Shown here: in pieces, positions 1 through 5,423 of the stretch
Layout of the letters: every line of letters begins with the position of its first letter
Position numbering within the stretch: the first letter of the stretch is position 1
Origin: Ignavibacteriales bacterium
GTDB lineage: Bacteria; Bacteroidota; Ignavibacteria; Ignavibacteriales; Ignavibacteriaceae
Assembly: GCA_027349615.1 (NCBI GenBank)
Contig: DAIEML010000158.1
Coordinates: 1 to 5,423 of the forward strand
DNA length: 5,423 nucleotides
Reading direction: 5' to 3'
Notes under the pieces: model-generated
What the model saw: the letters and a program-made list of their open reading frames with translations, nothing else
Databases searched by the model: none
What the model was told of the DNA's origin: nothing
Translations under genes and position numbers: made by a program

Positions 1-299
1 TCCCATAAGCCCGGCACATATCCAAAATCCAGTTCTTTATTAATTTCATAATTTGAAAGAGTTGTTTCATCAATATCAAAAACAACAGCACTGCTGTCAG
101 CAGCCGGAACTTTTTTGAATTCATCGATGGCTTTGTTTACAACTTTATCAAGGTCTTTATCATATTTTCCGGACTCATAATAATTTATTACTTCTTCTTT
201 AGCAATACTTAGATTTATTGGGACAGTTGCACAGGATTGGCATATGAAAATCGCAGGCAAAAGCAGCAAGCCGGCAATCACTTTATTATAACTACTCAT
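1..299 (-). CDS. HAD-family (subfamily IIIB) acid phosphatase-like lipoprotein, N-terminal part only
   Basis: Reading the minus strand from the ATG at 299-297 gives 99 complete residues, then the frame runs off the left edge, so the C-terminal part is missing. The protein starts MSSYNKVIAGLLLLPAIFIC, a signal peptide with an early lysine and a hydrophobic core. It is followed by QSC, a plausible though non-ideal lipobox with the lipidated cysteine at residue 23. Residues 71-83 read AVVFDIDETTLSN. This is the DxDET form of HAD motif I, with nucleophile Asp75 and acid/base Asp77. The same motif, behind a short helical lead-in, is typical of the class B/class C (e(P4)-like) acid phosphatases of HAD subfamily IIIB, which remove phosphate from nucleotides or other phosphomonoesters outside the cytoplasm. 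HAD motifs II-IV lie beyond the window, so activity and substrate cannot be judged. A GGGG stretch five bases before the ATG may serve as a weak ribosome-binding site. The gene is divergent from the response regulator at 520. Confidence 0.85.
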   Translation of the reverse strand, partial: MSSYNKVIAGLLLLPAIFICQSCATVPINLSIAKEEVINYYESGKYDKDLDKVVNKAIDEFKKVPAADSSAVVFDIDETTLSNYEINKELDFGYVPGLW

Positions 300-361
300 T
301 TTAACCCCGGTTATATTTGAATAAATTGAAGGCCAATAATGCTAAAAATGTTTTAGTAATG

Positions 362-369
362 CAAATATA
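362..369 (-). promoter_or_regulatory. Possible -7 promoter element for the divergent phosphatase gene
   Basis: On the minus strand these bases read TATATTTG, an exact match to the TAnnTTTG -7 element of Bacteroidota housekeeping promoters, and they also contain TATATT, close to a sigma-70 -10 box. It lies 62 bases upstream of the phosphatase ATG. No TTTG-like -33 element is present at the usual distance of about 19-21 bases; the nearest is 30 bases away, inside the hexamer array. The region is very AT-rich, and the same octamer also occurs on the plus strand at 312-319, so a chance match is quite possible. Confidence 0.25.
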
Positions 370-390
370 TTTTCACATTTCCCTCCATCC

Positions 391-450
391 ACTTAATCTC
401 AAACTTAAACTTGAACTTACACTTGATCTTGAACTTCCACTTAAACTTAC
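391..450. repeat. Degenerate hexamer tandem repeat (CTTRAA)n, about 10 units
   Basis: From position 392 the trinucleotide CTT recurs every six bases for ten units: 392, 404, 410, 416, 422, 428, 434, 440 and 446 exactly, and 398 as CTC. The three bases between are mostly AAA, GAA or close variants, giving a consensus CTTRAA (TTYAAG on the other strand). The units are diverged, so the array is probably not actively slipping now. It sits in the middle of the divergent intergenic region between the phosphatase and response regulator genes. A weak open frame through it would encode an alternating Leu-Lys/Glu pattern that simply reflects the repeat. Confidence 0.8.
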
Positions 451-519
451 TTATGACACAGCCGTGATAGTTTTGTTACAATTAATCTTTATATTAAATA
501 TCAACAATCCAATGTATTT

Positions 520-1221
520 ATGAAAAAAGTTTTAATAATTGAAGACGATAAAGAAATCTCTGACCTTCTGGAAATTCATTTAACAGATCTTAATTGCAGT
601 ATAAAAAAATGTAATGACGGACTTACAGGATTAAATTCTGCAAAGTCCGAAAGTTTTAATTTAATTGTATTAGATATAATGCTGCCGCTTCTTGACGGCT
701 TTGAAGTATGTAAAGAGATTAGGAAGCTTGAAATTCACACGCCGATATTAATGCTTACTTCGAAATCCGAAGAAACGGATAAAGTTCTTGGCTTGGAATT
801 CGGCGCAGATGATTATTTAACAAAACCTTTCAGCATCCGGGAGTTTATAGCAAGAGTAAAAGCAATCTTCCGCAGAGTAGATACCTTATCAAATGAGAAA
901 TCGGAATTAAAAGATCTTCGTTATGAAGAATTAAAAATTGAAATTGCCAATAGAAAAGTTCTGTTAAATAATCACCGCATAGAATTAACTCCGAAAGAAT
1001 TTGACCTTCTTTATCTTATGGCTTCGCATCCGGGGCGAACTTATACAAGAGAGAATTTGTTAAATCTTATTTGGGGCACACAGTACAGCGGTTATGAGCA
1101 TACCGTAAATTCGCATATAAACAGACTAAGAATAAAAATCGAAAAAGACGTTTCCAATCCTAAATTTATTTTAACAAGCTGGGGCTTAGGCTACCGGTTT
1201 AATGATCAGTTAAAAAATTAA
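520..1221 (+). CDS. OmpR/PhoB-family two-component response regulator
   Basis: This 233-residue protein has the family's usual length and layout. The N-terminal receiver domain (about 1-120) shows the acidic pocket Glu8-Asp9-Asp10, the phosphoacceptor Asp52 in LIVLDIMLP, the switch residues Thr80 and Tyr99, and the conserved Lys102 in LTKPF. The C-terminal winged-helix DNA-binding domain (about 130-230) shows ELTPKEFDLLYLM, the recognition-helix region EHTVNSHINRLRIKIE, and the closing GLGYRF. It is expected to be phosphorylated by the histidine kinase encoded 16 bases downstream and then to bind tandem direct repeats as a dimer. The ATG at 520 is chosen because MKKVLIIEDD starts directly at the first receiver beta strand. 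No Shine-Dalgarno sequence precedes it, only AT-rich leader. A weak -35/-10 pair (TTGTTA at 473, TAAATA at 495, 16-base spacer) could serve as promoter but is not convincing. The target genes cannot be known from family membership; PhoB, VicR/WalR and HprR-like roles are all possible. Confidence 0.95.
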   Translation: MKKVLIIEDDKEISDLLEIHLTDLNCSIKKCNDGLTGLNSAKSESFNLIVLDIMLPLLDGFEVCKEIRKLEIHTPILMLTSKSEETDKVLGLEFGADDYLTKPFSIREFIARVKAIFRRVDTLSNEKSELKDLRYEELKIEIANRKVLLNNHRIELTPKEFDLLYLMASHPGRTYTRENLLNLIWGTQYSGYEHTVNSHINRLRIKIEKDVSNPKFILTSWGLGYRFNDQLKN

Positions 1222-1237
1222 TTATTCGATAAAAACG

Positions 1238-2719
1238 ATGAAGAATTTTTTTAACTCGCTATTCTGGAAAATTTCTGCTGTTTTTCTTCTTATACTTCTA
1301 ATCATTTCGGCAGTTTACATTTATATTTCTGTAAATACTGCCGAAATGTATTTCCAGGAAACAAGGCAGAAGCTTGATATTAAAGTAGCTTCACACATCG
1401 CATCGGATAATGATTTCTTTACACATGATTCGATTAATGTTTACACACTGCAAGATGTTTTTCATAACGTGATGGTAATTAATCCAAGCATAGAAGTTTA
1501 TTTGCTGGATACTGCCGGAACCATTCTTGCTTTTGACGCGCCCCCGAAATCAGTTAAGCTGAAAAGAGTTCCGCTTAAGCCGATTAAAAATTTTATTAAT
1601 TCCAATAAAGAAAAATTTTTGTTGGGAATTGATCCGAAAAATCCGAAAAGAGAAAAAGCGTTTTCAGCGGCTCAAGTTTTTGATCACGGAAAATTTAAAG
1701 GTTACATCTATGTTATTCTCGGCGGACAGCAATATGAAAATGCTTCGCAATTAGTTTTCGGCAGCTACATTTTAAGTCTTGGCGTAAGATCAATGATAAT
1801 CGCTTTGATAACTGCGGCTATCATTGGATTTTTGGCAATCGGATTTATTATCAGAAACTTAAACCGGATTATAAAAGTTATTCATGAGTTTAAGAAAGGT
1901 AACCTTAAAGCAAGAATAAATCTTAAAAGTAAAGGTGAGCTTCAGGAATTTGCGAATTCATTTAACGATATGGCCGATACAATTGTAAGCAATATTGATG
2001 AAATGAAAAGAATGGATTTGCTTCGGCGGGAGTTAATTGCAAATGTTTCTCATGATTTAAGAACTCCGTTGTCAATTATTCGCGGATACATTGAAACAGT
2101 CTTAATCAAAGATGAAAAATTAACTTCGGAAGAACGGAAAAAATATTACGAAACAATATTAAGCAGTACAGATCGTCTTCTGGATTTGGTTGAAGAATTA
2201 TTCGAGCTTTCCAAGCTGGAAGCAAAGGAAAGTCTACCCGATAAAGAAATATTTTCTCTTGCCGAACTTTTACAGGATATTCATCAGAAAAATTTAGTAA
2301 TTGCAAACTCAAAAAATATTTCTCTCAATCTTAACATCTTAGAAAATTTGCCATTTATAAATGCTGATCTTAAAATGATGGAAAAAGTTTTTCAAAACCT
2401 TTTGGATAATGCGTTCAAGTTCACTCCTGTTGGAGGAAAAATTGATGTTACTTTGAAATTGAAAAATGATAATTATTTAATTGCTGCGATTACAGACAGC
2501 GGTGCAGGAATTGCAGAAGATGAGATCCAAAATATTTTTGAAAGATATTATCAAGTGAAAAGGGTTTCCAGCGAAAACAAGCAAGGAACTGGGCTTGGCC
2601 TTACAATCGTTAAGAAAATTTTAGACATTCATAACATAAAAATTGAAGTTAAAAGCGAACTGGCAAAAGGGACCTCATTTATTTTAACCTTTCCTGTTGC
2701 AAAACACACAATCGGTTAA
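1238..2719 (+). CDS. Membrane sensor histidine kinase with periplasmic sensor and HAMP domain
   Basis: This 493-residue inner-membrane kinase is the likely partner of the preceding regulator: same strand, 16-base gap, presumably one transcript. Domains in order are a first membrane helix (about 12-32) and a periplasmic segment (about 33-184) whose stretch VYLLDTAGTILA followed later by GKFKGYIYVIL resembles PDC/Cache-like PAS folds. Then come a second membrane helix (about 185-205), a HAMP linker (about 206-258), a HisKA dimerisation domain with phosphoacceptor His272 in NVSHDLRTPLS, and a HATPase_c domain with the N box (Asn387, Asn391 in QNLLDNAFKF), G1 box (Asp420-Gly422-Gly424), F box (Phe434) and G2 box GTGLGL (450-455). 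All catalytic motifs are intact. The protein has no cysteine, and its periplasmic part has only two methionines (37 and 79), which argues against a thiol-based sensor. The ligand is unknown. There is no clear Shine-Dalgarno, so translation may be coupled to the regulator. A strong inverted repeat lies within codons 22-37. Confidence 0.95.
   Translation: MKNFFNSLFWKISAVFLLILLIISAVYIYISVNTAEMYFQETRQKLDIKVASHIASDNDFFTHDSINVYTLQDVFHNVMVINPSIEVYLLDTAGTILAFDAPPKSVKLKRVPLKPIKNFINSNKEKFLLGIDPKNPKREKAFSAAQVFDHGKFKGYIYVILGGQQYENASQLVFGSYILSLGVRSMIIALITAAIIGFLAIGFIIRNLNRIIKVIHEFKKGNLKARINLKSKGELQEFANSFNDMADTIVSNIDEMKRMDLLRRELIANVSHDLRTPLSIIRGYIETVLIKDEKLTSEERKKYYETILSSTDRLLDLVEELFELSKLEAKESLPDKEIFSLAELLQDIHQKNLVIANSKNISLNLNILENLPFINADLKMMEKVFQNLLDNAFKFTPVGGKIDVTLKLKNDNYLIAAITDSGAGIAEDEIQNIFERYYQVKRVSSENKQGTGLGLTIVKKILDIHNIKIEVKSELAKGTSFILTFPVAKHTIG
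1303..1348. repeat. Long inverted repeat inside the 5' part of the histidine kinase gene
   Basis: CATTTCGGCAGT (1303-1314) is the exact reverse complement of ACTGCCGAAATG (1337-1348). The pairing continues, after a two-base bulge (1335-1336), with TTACA (1315-1319) against TGTAA (1330-1334), leaving a 10-base loop. The total is 17 base pairs, six of them G-C in the outer twelve. It begins 65 bases after the kinase start codon and covers the end of the first membrane helix and the start of the periplasmic segment. The structure is visible directly; a function, such as an mRNA hairpin or a protein-binding dyad, is only an inference. Confidence 0.7.
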
Positions 2720-2765
2720 TCCAATAATTTTAATATTTTCTTAAAACTTTAAATTCTTTTTATTC

Positions 2766-2784
2766 TTTCGTGATTTTTTCGTGA
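2766..2784 (+). promoter_or_regulatory. Direct repeat TTTCGTGA x2 with 11-bp phase, candidate OmpR/PhoB-type operator
   Basis: TTTCGTGA occurs at 2766-2773 and again at 2777-2784, so the copies start exactly 11 bases apart, about one helical turn. OmpR/PhoB-family regulators are known to bind head-to-tail half-sites with this phase, as in the PhoB box. The repeat lies directly after the two-component genes, ends 11 bases before a perfect -7 element and 63 bases before the msrAB start codon, so it would cover the -33 region as an activator site. That the neighbouring regulator binds here is inference. An alternative is a dispersed low-complexity repeat built on TTCGTG. Confidence 0.45.
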
Positions 2785-2795
2785 CCATTGGAAAA

Positions 2796-2803
2796 TAAAT
2801 TTG
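2796..2803 (+). promoter_or_regulatory. Candidate -7 promoter element for msrAB
   Basis: TAAATTTG is an exact match to the TAnnTTTG -7 element of Bacteroidota-type promoters and would start transcription near 2808-2811, giving a leader of about 40 bases. No good TTTG -33 element lies 19-21 bases upstream. Instead the TTTCGTGA direct repeat occupies that place, which would fit an activator-dependent promoter. The match is short and the region AT-rich, so this remains tentative. Confidence 0.4.
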
Positions 2804-2835
2804 AATCGTTAAAAAAATGACGATAAAAATTTTTG

Positions 2836-2843
2836 AAAGGAAG
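2836..2843 (+). promoter_or_regulatory. Ribosome-binding site that sets the msrAB start
   Basis: AAAGGAAG lies with its AGGA core six bases before the ATG at 2848, an optimal distance. The frame is also open to a TTG at 2833, but using that codon would put the Shine-Dalgarno inside the gene. The one point in favour of TTG is that it would add Lys and Arg to an otherwise uncharged signal-peptide n-region. Confidence 0.65.
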
Positions 2844-2847
2844 AACA

Positions 2848-3936
2848 ATGAGTGTGAATATTTTAGTTTTTATTTTAGGCGCAGCGTTTATTTTCGGATG
2901 CGCTAAAATGGATTCGCAGCAAAAAGAACCGCAGAAATCAATGTCGGTTTTAGAGCCAAGTGATCAATTAGATACAGCAACTTTTGCCGGCGGCTGTTTC
3001 TGGTGCATGGATGCACCTTTCGAAAAATTGGACGGAGTAAAAAATGTTATCTCCGGTTACGCGGGCGGACATGTAAAAAATCCAACCTACGAACAAGTTG
3101 AAACCGGGACAACCGGAAGCGTTGAGGCAATTCAAGTAATTTATGATCCAAAGGTAATCAGTTACGCAGAGCTTCTCAGTGTTTATTGGAAACAATTTGA
3201 TCCAACAGATGCCAGCGGTTCTTTCTATGATAGAGGATCGCAGTATGAATCAGCAATCTTTTATACAAACAATATGGAAAAACAATTAGCTGAAAATTCC
3301 AAAAGAATGCTTGATAACTCAGGAATTTTTAAGAAACCGATTGTTACAAAAGTAGAGCCGTTTACAAATTTTTATCGAGCTGAAGATTACCATCAGCATT
3401 TTTATAAAAAGAATCCGGCAAGATATGAAGCATATCGCGAAGCATCCGGAAGAGACAGCTTTATTATGGCAGTTTGGGGAGACAAAGATGTAAATAAATA
3501 TATTAAAAGATCGGAGAATAAAATGGATAAATCTAAATTAACGCCGCTTCAATACGAAGTAACACAGAAGAACGGAACCGAAATGCCATTTCAAAATGAA
3601 TATTGGGATAACCACAAGCAAGGAATTTATGTTGATGTTGTTTCAGGCGAGCCGCTTTTCAGTTCAACGGATAAATTTGATTCAGGCTGCGGCTGGCCAA
3701 GTTTTTCAAAACCGATCGATACGCGTTTTATTAAAAAGGATGTTGATAAATCTCATGGAATGATTAGAACTGAAGTAAGAAGTGAAATTGCAAATTCTCA
3801 TCTCGGCCATGTATTTGATGATGGTCCGGAGCCGACTGGATTAAGGTATTGCATAAATTCTGCTTCACTAAAGTTTATTCCTAAAGAAGATATGGAAAAA
3901 GAAGGCTACGGAGAATATTTGTATTTGTTCAAATAA
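2848..3936 (+). CDS. msrAB: Exported MsrA-MsrB fusion, peptide methionine sulfoxide reductase lipoprotein
   Basis: This 362-residue bifunctional enzyme reduces both the S (MsrA) and R (MsrB) epimers of methionine sulfoxide in oxidised proteins. The N-terminus has a hydrophobic core ending in IFGC, a lipobox with Cys18 as the lipidated residue, so it should act on envelope proteins. The MsrA domain (about 43-205) has AGGCFWC with catalytic Cys50 and likely partner Cys53, GYAGG, and [11 protein letters not shown]. The MsrB domain (about 230-362) has [18 protein letters not shown] (Cys281, likely resolving), [10 protein letters not shown] and RYCINS (catalytic Cys335). It lacks the two CxxC zinc-binding pairs found in many MsrB proteins. 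The protein has exactly five cysteines and each has an evident role. The residue usually Glu after the MsrA motif (GCFWxxE) is Asp55 here. The domain order A-B matches the core of Neisseria PilB, but no thioredoxin-like domain is attached, so a separate periplasmic reductant is needed. It may be controlled by the adjacent two-component system. Confidence 0.95.
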   Translation: MSVNILVFILGAAFIFGCAKMDSQQKEPQKSMSVLEPSDQLDTATFAGGCFWCMDAPFEKLDGVKNVISGYAGGHVKNPTYEQVETGTTGSVEAIQVIYDPKVISYAELLSVYWKQFDPTDASGSFYDRGSQYESAIFYTNNMEKQLAENSKRMLDNSGIFKKPIVTKVEPFTNFYRAEDYHQHFYKKNPARYEAYREASGRDSFIMAVWGDKDVNKYIKRSENKMDKSKLTPLQYEVTQKNGTEMPFQNEYWDNHKQGIYVDVVSGEPLFSSTDKFDSGCGWPSFSKPIDTRFIKKDVDKSHGMIRTEVRSEIANSHLGHVFDDGPEPTGLRYCINSASLKFIPKEDMEKEGYGEYLYLFK

Positions 3937-3943
3937 AAAATTA

Positions 3944-3996
3944 AAATGTGAATGCATCAAATTGTAAATCTATTATTCAAAGATGCATTCACATTT
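3944..3996 (+). terminator. Perfect 15-bp inverted repeat after msrAB, probable terminator
   Basis: AAATGTGAATGCATC (3944-3958) is exactly mirrored by GATGCATTCACATTT (3982-3996), starting eight bases after the msrAB stop codon. The 23-base loop can be shortened by a TTG/CAA pairing (3962-3964 with 3978-3980). The position suits transcript termination or 3' end protection. The stem is only one-third G-C and no T tract follows (AACAAATTAG), so it is not a textbook intrinsic terminator. A protein-binding dyad is an alternative. Confidence 0.5.
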
Positions 3997-4125
3997 AACA
4001 AATTAGAAATTCTTTCCTCAAAACTGCTAATCACAATTTATTAAAATTCTTTTTTCATAAATACATATCTGTATAGATTATTGTCTGTAATTTATGGATT
4101 TTTAACAGTGTCAATTATTTTTTTT

Positions 4126-4130
4126 AGGAG
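4126..4130 (+). promoter_or_regulatory. Ribosome-binding site of the DUF1015 gene
   Basis: AGGAG follows a run of T bases and lies 12 bases before the ATG at 4143, a somewhat long spacing. No in-frame start codon lies closer to it, and the protein's first residues (MAIIKSFKALRP) match the usual beginning of the family, so the start is accepted. Confidence 0.6.
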
Positions 4131-4142
4131 ACATTTACTATT

Positions 4143-5390
4143 ATGGCAATTATAAAATCATTCAAAGCATTAAGACCATCAAAAAATTCTGCAGATAAGG
4201 TTGCAAGCGTTCCCTATGATGTTGTTAATACCGAAGAGGCAAAACAAATTGCTGAAGGAAACACGCTGAGCTTCCTTCGTGTTACAAGATCTGAAATTGA
4301 ATTGCAAGAAAATACCGATCCTTATTCTTCAGAAGTTTATAAAAAAGCGAAAGAAAATTTGCAAAGATTAATTTCTCAAGCGCCTTTAACAATTGATGAA
4401 ACAGAACATTTCTATCTTTACAGATTAGAAATGGACGGTAGAGCTCAAGTTGGAATTGCAGCTGCATTTTCTGTTGATGATTATGATAACAATGTTATCT
4501 TGAAGCATGAGAAGACCAGAAAAGTAAAAGAAGATGACCGTACAAATCATATCGTAACAACCGGTGCTCAAACCGGTCCGGTGTTTTTAACTTACAAACC
4601 AGTTAAGAATATTGATGCTATTGTTGATGAAACTATGAAACAAAATCAGCCGCTTTATGATTTTACTTCTTCAGATGGAATTAAACATACAATTTGGATT
4701 TTGCCTGGTAAATACAATGAATCTCTTATTGAAGAAATAAAAAACGTAAAAAATCTTTATATAGCCGATGGGCATCATAGAGCAGCAAGCGCAAGCCGCG
4801 CAAGAAAAGTAAAGCAAGATTCTAATCCAAATCATAATGGCAAGGAAGAATATAATTATTTTCTTGCGGTTCTTTTCCCGGCTGATCAATTAAAGATTTT
4901 ACCTTACAATCGCGTTGTACTTCATCTGAATGGAAAAACAAAAGAAGAATTCTTAAATGAAGTTGGTGAAAAATTTCAAATTGAAAAAACAAAAACTACT
5001 CAGCCGGATAAGCAGAAAACTTTTGGAATGTATCTCGACGGTGAATGGTATTCATTAAAGCCGAGAGATTTAATCTTAGCCAGCAGCAGTCTTTCTAAAA
5101 CTGTAGCTGAAACTCTTGATGTTAGTGTTTTACAGGATTTTTTGCTTAATCCGATTTTAGGAATTGATGATCCGCGGACAAATAAGAGAATTGATTTTGT
5201 CGGCGGTATTCGCGGGACAAAAGAATTAGAAAAATTAGTTAACAGCAGAAAAGCCGCAGTTGCTTTTTCGTTGTTTCCGGTTTCAGTAAATGATCTTATG
5301 AACATTTCAGATGCCGGAGAAATAATGCCGCCTAAATCTACCTGGTTCGAGCCAAAATTGAGAGACGGTTTGTTAGTTCATTTAATTTAA
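4143..5390 (+). CDS. DUF1015 family protein (possible SerK/ParB-like kinase fold)
   Basis: This complete 415-residue protein is of usual length for DUF1015 and has no signal peptide or membrane segment, so it is cytoplasmic. Recognisable family stretches are the opening FKALRPSKNSADKVASVPYD (about 7-26), LKHEKTRKVKEDDR (120-133), TGPVFLTY (144-151), YIADGHHRAASA (206-217), LPYNRVV (253-259), and the C-terminal MPPKSTWFEPKLRDGL (395-410). No function is firmly established for the family as far as I know. The DGHHR motif resembles the phosphate-binding GxxR-type motif of the ParB/sulfiredoxin/SerK superfamily, and I recall DUF1015 genes lying beside the serine biosynthesis genes serA and serC in other genomes. 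A free-serine kinase or related nucleotide-using role is therefore a reasonable hypothesis but is not shown here. The 206-base upstream gap with a probable terminator suggests its own promoter, which I could not identify convincingly. The 33 bases after the stop hold only AT-rich sequence. Confidence 0.88.
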   Translation: MAIIKSFKALRPSKNSADKVASVPYDVVNTEEAKQIAEGNTLSFLRVTRSEIELQENTDPYSSEVYKKAKENLQRLISQAPLTIDETEHFYLYRLEMDGRAQVGIAAAFSVDDYDNNVILKHEKTRKVKEDDRTNHIVTTGAQTGPVFLTYKPVKNIDAIVDETMKQNQPLYDFTSSDGIKHTIWILPGKYNESLIEEIKNVKNLYIADGHHRAASASRARKVKQDSNPNHNGKEEYNYFLAVLFPADQLKILPYNRVVLHLNGKTKEEFLNEVGEKFQIEKTKTTQPDKQKTFGMYLDGEWYSLKPRDLILASSSLSKTVAETLDVSVLQDFLLNPILGIDDPRTNKRIDFVGGIRGTKELEKLVNSRKAAVAFSLFPVSVNDLMNISDAGEIMPPKSTWFEPKLRDGLLVHLI

Positions 5391-5423
5391 AATAAAAAAT
5401 TTATTCTTACATTACTTAATTGA

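Noticed and set aside
312..319. TATATTTG on the plus strand as a -7 element for the two-component genes
   Set aside because: It would lie about 200 bases before the regulator start, with no -33 element and with the hexamer array in the leader. It probably reflects AT-rich chance.
342..356. CTAAAA-ATG-TTTTAG small palindrome in the divergent region
   Set aside because: The six-base arms around a three-base loop contain one G-C pair, which is within chance expectation for this composition.
317..523. 68-residue plus-strand open frame starting with TTG
   Set aside because: It has no ATG or Shine-Dalgarno, translates the hexamer array into an alternating Leu-Lys/Glu pattern, and overlaps the response regulator start by four bases. 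It is better explained as open sequence created by the repeat.
2106..2312. Minus-strand open frame inside the histidine kinase gene
   Set aside because: It lies antisense within the HisKA/HATPase coding region, whose frame is fully supported by conserved motifs. The other minus-strand frames inside msrAB and the DUF1015 gene are rejected for the same reason.
2728..2746. TTTTAA/TTAAAA inverted repeat after the kinase gene as a terminator
   Set aside because: The six-base stem contains no G-C pair and is expected in such AT-rich sequence. A transcript break between the kinase and msrAB cannot be claimed from it.
4061..4077. ATACA-4-TGTAT dyad with an overlapping TATAGA as promoter/operator of the DUF1015 gene
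   Set aside because: The arms are only five bases, TATAGA matches a -10 box at four of six positions, and no -35 or -33 element is present at the right distance.
5393..5407. AATAAA-AAA-TTTATT after the DUF1015 gene as a terminator
   Set aside because: The stem is entirely A-T and too weak to support a call, and the window ends shortly after, so the context cannot be seen.

Overview
The window is AT-rich and gene-dense. It carries one divergent gene fragment on the minus strand, followed by four complete plus-strand genes. The base composition, two exact matches to the TAnnTTTG -7 promoter element known from Bacteroidota, weak or absent Shine-Dalgarno sequences in front of some genes, and exported lipoproteins with FCB-like lipoboxes together suggest a member of the Bacteroidota/Ignavibacteriota (FCB) group. 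This is an inference from style and not a taxonomic identification. No mobile element, CRISPR array, tRNA or rRNA is visible.

Layout: (1) positions 1-299, minus strand, hold the N-terminal 99 residues of an exported HAD-family (subfamily IIIB) acid phosphatase-like lipoprotein that runs off the left edge. (2) Positions 300-519 are a divergent intergenic region with a degenerate hexamer repeat array (391-450) and a possible minus-strand promoter. (3) Positions 520-2719 encode a two-component system: an OmpR/PhoB-type response regulator, then after 16 nt a membrane sensor histidine kinase with a periplasmic sensor domain. A long imperfect inverted repeat lies inside the 5' part of the kinase gene. 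(4) Positions 2720-2847 hold an 11-bp-phased direct repeat placed just upstream of a perfect -7 element. (5) Positions 2848-3936 encode an exported MsrA-MsrB fusion methionine sulfoxide reductase lipoprotein, followed by a perfect 15-bp inverted repeat that probably ends the transcript. (6) Positions 4143-5390 encode a complete DUF1015 family protein with a DGHHR motif like that of ParB/sulfiredoxin/SerK-type nucleotide-binding proteins.

How they may work together: the most coherent story is a two-component system that senses an envelope signal and controls the downstream periplasmic methionine sulfoxide reductase. This would be analogous in logic, though not in protein family, to HprSR/MsrPQ of Escherichia coli. 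The phased repeat in front of msrAB has the spacing and position expected for an OmpR/PhoB-family operator. The DUF1015 gene has its own leader and ribosome-binding site and appears to be a separate unit. I see no clear evidence for a wholly new multi-gene system here. The most useful leads are the regulatory structures and the uncharacterised DUF1015 protein.
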